A stretch of 7,400 bases of DNA from JBEKDJ01 sp050014415 (GTDB lineage Bacteria > Desulfobacterota > BSN033 > UBA1163), in NCBI GenBank assembly GCA_050014415.1, contig JBEKDJ010000239.1, forward strand, positions 1-7,400. The letters run 5' to 3'. How positions within the stretch are numbered: the first letter of the stretch is position 1; each line of letters begins with the position of its first letter. The notes below the pieces were generated by a model. The model did not search any database and had not been told where the DNA came from. It worked only from the letters and a program-made list of their open reading frames with translations. The translations under genes and the position numbers were made by a program. Of this stretch, positions 5,995-7,400 are shown in pieces.

Positions 5995-6714
5995 TTATAG
6001 CCGGACCTGGAAACTCTTCTCAAAATCATTGAAGGACTTCGTAAGAATATCCTCTATATTTATAAGGAACTGGGTCACTAATTGGGTGTTTACAAACGCA
6101 TTCATGAACGCATCGTTCTTACAAACCAAATTCAGGCGTTTCACTTGATTCGTGCTTGAGACTCTCAATTCTTCTCCAAATCTCCTAATCATCTCTTTAA
6201 TTTCTTCGAGGTTTCCCTTATGGAGCCAGTACATATTCAGATAAACTCTGGTGGCTACCTCTTTTCCGCCCATAATGGGAATAATACCATTATAATATTT
6301 CCAGTATTTTTGTAACACTAGGTTATACCGCAATAAACTTAGTATAGAAACGTATTTGAGGGCATCCTGCATGGTGGTTGCCCGGATATGCACCAGTTTT
6401 TCTTCAGTACCCTTATAGACTGCCATTACTTTGTCATAAGATACGTACCTATCTACAATATCCAAGAATGGAAGCATGGGTCGGATGGAATCACAAATGT
6501 CTTCGTTGTTTTTGTGAGGACAAAAGTAGCACTTTTGGAACTCAATCGCTTTTCTCTTATCTTCGGGTATTTTTGTAAGGTCTTGCCAGTAACGATCCGT
6601 GACCTTTTCAATATTTTCTTTCGTAAGTTCTAACTTCGTGGAATCCGGAAAGAGCAGATAAAGCCCTTCCTTTTCAAAATCGCTTAATCTCAAATCTGCT
6701 ATTCTATTTTCCAT
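5995..6714 (-). CDS. Uncharacterised 239-residue protein with a Cys-x2-Cys...Cys motif
   Basis: I cannot assign this protein to a named family with certainty. It is mainly helical and soluble by look, with no signal peptide or membrane segment. Residues 62-74 carry C62-YF-C65-x-H67 and C74, a compact set that could bind a metal or an Fe-S cluster. Around it lie DRYVSYDKVMAVYKG (88-102), a Tyr-rich patch RYNLVLQKYWKYY (129-141), MGGKEVATRVYLNMYWLHKG (148-167) and CKNDAFMNAFVNTQ (198-211). These read like tightly conserved blocks, not random sequence. The start is ATG 6714; AGGAG lies 13 bases upstream, a long gap. A sigma70-like promoter sits at 6765-6793. The gene is AT-rich (about 38% GC in the segment counted, against 65% in an lpd segment), hinting at a different history. 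It converges on lpd and lies downstream of a 2-hydroxyacyl-CoA dehydratase-like gene on the same strand. Confidence 0.8.
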   Translation of the reverse strand: MENRIADLRLSDFEKEGLYLLFPDSTKLELTKENIEKVTDRYWQDLTKIPEDKRKAIEFQKCYFCPHKNNEDICDSIRPMLPFLDIVDRYVSYDKVMAVYKGTEEKLVHIRATTMQDALKYVSILSLLRYNLVLQKYWKYYNGIIPIMGGKEVATRVYLNMYWLHKGNLEEIKEMIRRFGEELRVSSTNQVKRLNLVCKNDAFMNAFVNTQLVTQFLINIEDILTKSFNDFEKSFQVRL

Positions 6715-6764
6715 TATTCTTACTTTTCTCCTAACGGGATTCGTCTATCTGGGTTACCAGTCGA

Positions 6765-6793
6765 AATCTACACCCTGCTCCAGAAATGGTCAA
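6765..6793 (-). promoter_or_regulatory. Sigma70-like promoter candidate for the Cys-motif gene
   Basis: Read on the minus strand, TTGACC (6793-6788), a 17-base spacer and TAGATT (6770-6765) match the consensus at 9 of 12 positions. Transcription would begin near 6758, giving a leader of about 43 bases before ATG 6714. It suggests the gene can be expressed apart from its upstream neighbour. Confidence 0.42.
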
Positions 6794-7009
6794 CCAGATA
6801 AGGGAGGTGTTCCTAAGACGTTCAACATATTCTGTAAATTCGTTGTTTCATCAGAACCGGCCAGCCAAACCCTCCTCTCCCTTAGCCACCTTTCTCATCC
6901 GCATGCCTGATTGCAACTCCGATTCTTCAGGTGCTTTCCCTCAGCTGCAAAGTTGTATTAGAACCCACGCTCCCTCTTTGCCTTTACAGGAGCGGTCAAA
7001 CAGGGGCAA

Positions 7010-7035
7010 GAATCCTTCAGATGTTAGAAGGATTC
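7010..7035 (-). repeat. Perfect 9-bp stem-loop after the dehydratase-like gene
   Basis: GAATCCTTC (7010-7018) pairs perfectly with GAAGGATTC (7027-7035) across an 8-base loop, beginning about 10 bases past the minus-strand stop codon. The minus-strand bases that follow are TTGCCCCTGTTT, a poor T-run. It is probably a 3'-end hairpin of the dehydratase-like transcript, either a weak terminator or a barrier to exonucleases. Confidence 0.5.
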
Positions 7036-7044
7036 GCATGACCG

Positions 7045-7400
7045 TCATCTCTGGTCTTTGCCCTTGATGATGTCCAGAAAGAGCTGAATTTGCTTCTCAA
7101 CCTGGGCAGGAGCATAACTTCGTGAGTCAGTATGGTCTGCCTCGATGATCAATGCAGGTTTCCCGGTAGCCTGAGATACCGCCCTCTTGAGATCATATTG
7201 ACCCAGTGAGTACGGTTTACAACTCCGGTTCGAATGCATGATCAATCCATGGGCGCCGTAGTTTTCAACCAAGTTGGTTATCTTCTGTATCTTATACTCT
7301 AAGCCGCGATTAAGATGAATCGTGGCGTAGGCCCTGGCCAAGGCATTCAATGGTTGGGTCGAATCGATCTGATCCATAGACCAGGCCGAAGTATAAGTAT
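7045..7400 (-). CDS. Benzoyl-CoA reductase / 2-hydroxyacyl-CoA dehydratase family subunit, C-terminal part
   Basis: Members of this family (HgdB, HadC, FldC, BcrB/BcrC type) carry a [4Fe-4S] cluster and, after activation by an ATP-driven reductase, remove water from 2-hydroxyacyl-CoA or reduce benzoyl-CoA in anaerobes. Only the last 118 codons or so are inside the window; the frame runs off the right edge, and the residues TYTSAW before the internal Met at 7377 already fit the family, so that Met is not the start. Visible blocks are DSTQPLNALARAYATIHLNR, YGAHGLIMHSNRSCKPYSLG and PALIIEADHTDSRSYAPAQV. The Cys of NRSCKP is one of the conserved cluster-ligand cysteines known in the family. The chain ends in DIIKGKDQR. 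The fragment cannot tell dehydratase from reductase, nor which subunit it is; the partner subunit and activator should lie right of the window. The family call is sure, the substrate is open. Confidence 0.88.
   Translation of the reverse strand, partial: TYTSAWSMDQIDSTQPLNALARAYATIHLNRGLEYKIQKITNLVENYGAHGLIMHSNRSCKPYSLGQYDLKRAVSQATGKPALIIEADHTDSRSYAPAQVEKQIQLFLDIIKGKDQR

Larger units (their letters stand above)
6733..7044. other. Gene-poor stretch, possibly a decayed gene or dispersed repeat
   Basis: No convincing gene is seen here, although both strands carry protein-like readings. On the plus strand the frame is open from 6735 to 7067, with an ATG at 6786 that has no ribosome binding site and whose end would overlap the neighbouring gene by 23 bases. 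On the minus strand a frame reads GKAPEESELQSG, then MRMRKVAKGEEGLAGRF, then two adjacent stops, then NEFTEYVERLRNTSLIW and ISGAGCRFRLVTQIDESR. Charged and glycine-containing sequence interrupted by stops looks like a broken coding sequence, but a conserved non-coding repeat would look similar. The stretch also holds the promoter at 6765-6793 and the stem-loop at 7010-7035. Confidence 0.35.

Noticed and set aside
6786..7067. Plus-strand 93-codon open frame as a gene
   Set aside because: It has no ribosome binding site, is rich in Ser, Pro and Arg in the way of shadow frames, and overlaps the end of the dehydratase-like gene. Kept only as part of the gene-poor stretch.

Overview
The window looks like a stretch of chromosome from an anaerobic bacterium. 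The main clue is the right edge, where the C-terminal part of a benzoyl-CoA reductase / 2-hydroxyacyl-CoA dehydratase family subunit is encoded. That oxygen-sensitive [4Fe-4S] family is typical of strict anaerobes such as Desulfobacterota, Syntrophobacterales and Clostridia. Together with the Gram-negative-style lipoprotein LemA and a PiT/PhoU pair, a deltaproteobacterial (Desulfobacterota) origin is my best guess. It is an inference, not something the sequence proves. No tRNA, rRNA, CRISPR array, insertion sequence or integrase is visible.

Left part, plus strand (1-1682): the C-terminal 301 codons of a PiT-family inorganic phosphate transporter, whose start lies left of the window, followed 105 bases later by phoU. 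A weak hairpin with a T-run closes this phosphate block. Middle part, plus strand (about 1796-4312): two overlapping sigma70-like promoter candidates, a leader with mutually exclusive pairings around the ribosome binding site, then lemA and two TPM-domain membrane proteins. The two TPM genes overlap by one base. LemA plus a Gly-rich TPM protein is a widespread pair of envelope-associated proteins of poorly known function; here it is extended by a second, smaller TPM protein. A free-standing dihydrolipoyl dehydrogenase (4514-5935) follows after a 201-base gap.

Right part, minus strand (5995-7400): a compact, AT-rich gene of unknown function with a Cys-rich motif near residues 62-74, and upstream of it on the same strand the 2-hydroxyacyl-CoA dehydratase-like gene. 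They are separated by about 330 bases with no convincing gene. That stretch holds a perfect 9-bp stem-loop, a good minus-strand promoter candidate, and protein-like readings on both strands, which suggests a decayed gene or a dispersed repeat.

How the parts work together: PiT imports phosphate and PhoU moderates phosphate uptake and signalling. LemA and the TPM proteins probably act together at the membrane. The dehydrogenase would re-oxidise lipoyl groups of a 2-oxoacid dehydrogenase or the glycine cleavage system encoded elsewhere. I see no clear new defence or mobile system. The items most worth a second look are the Cys-motif gene, the lemA leader and the 6733-7044 stretch.
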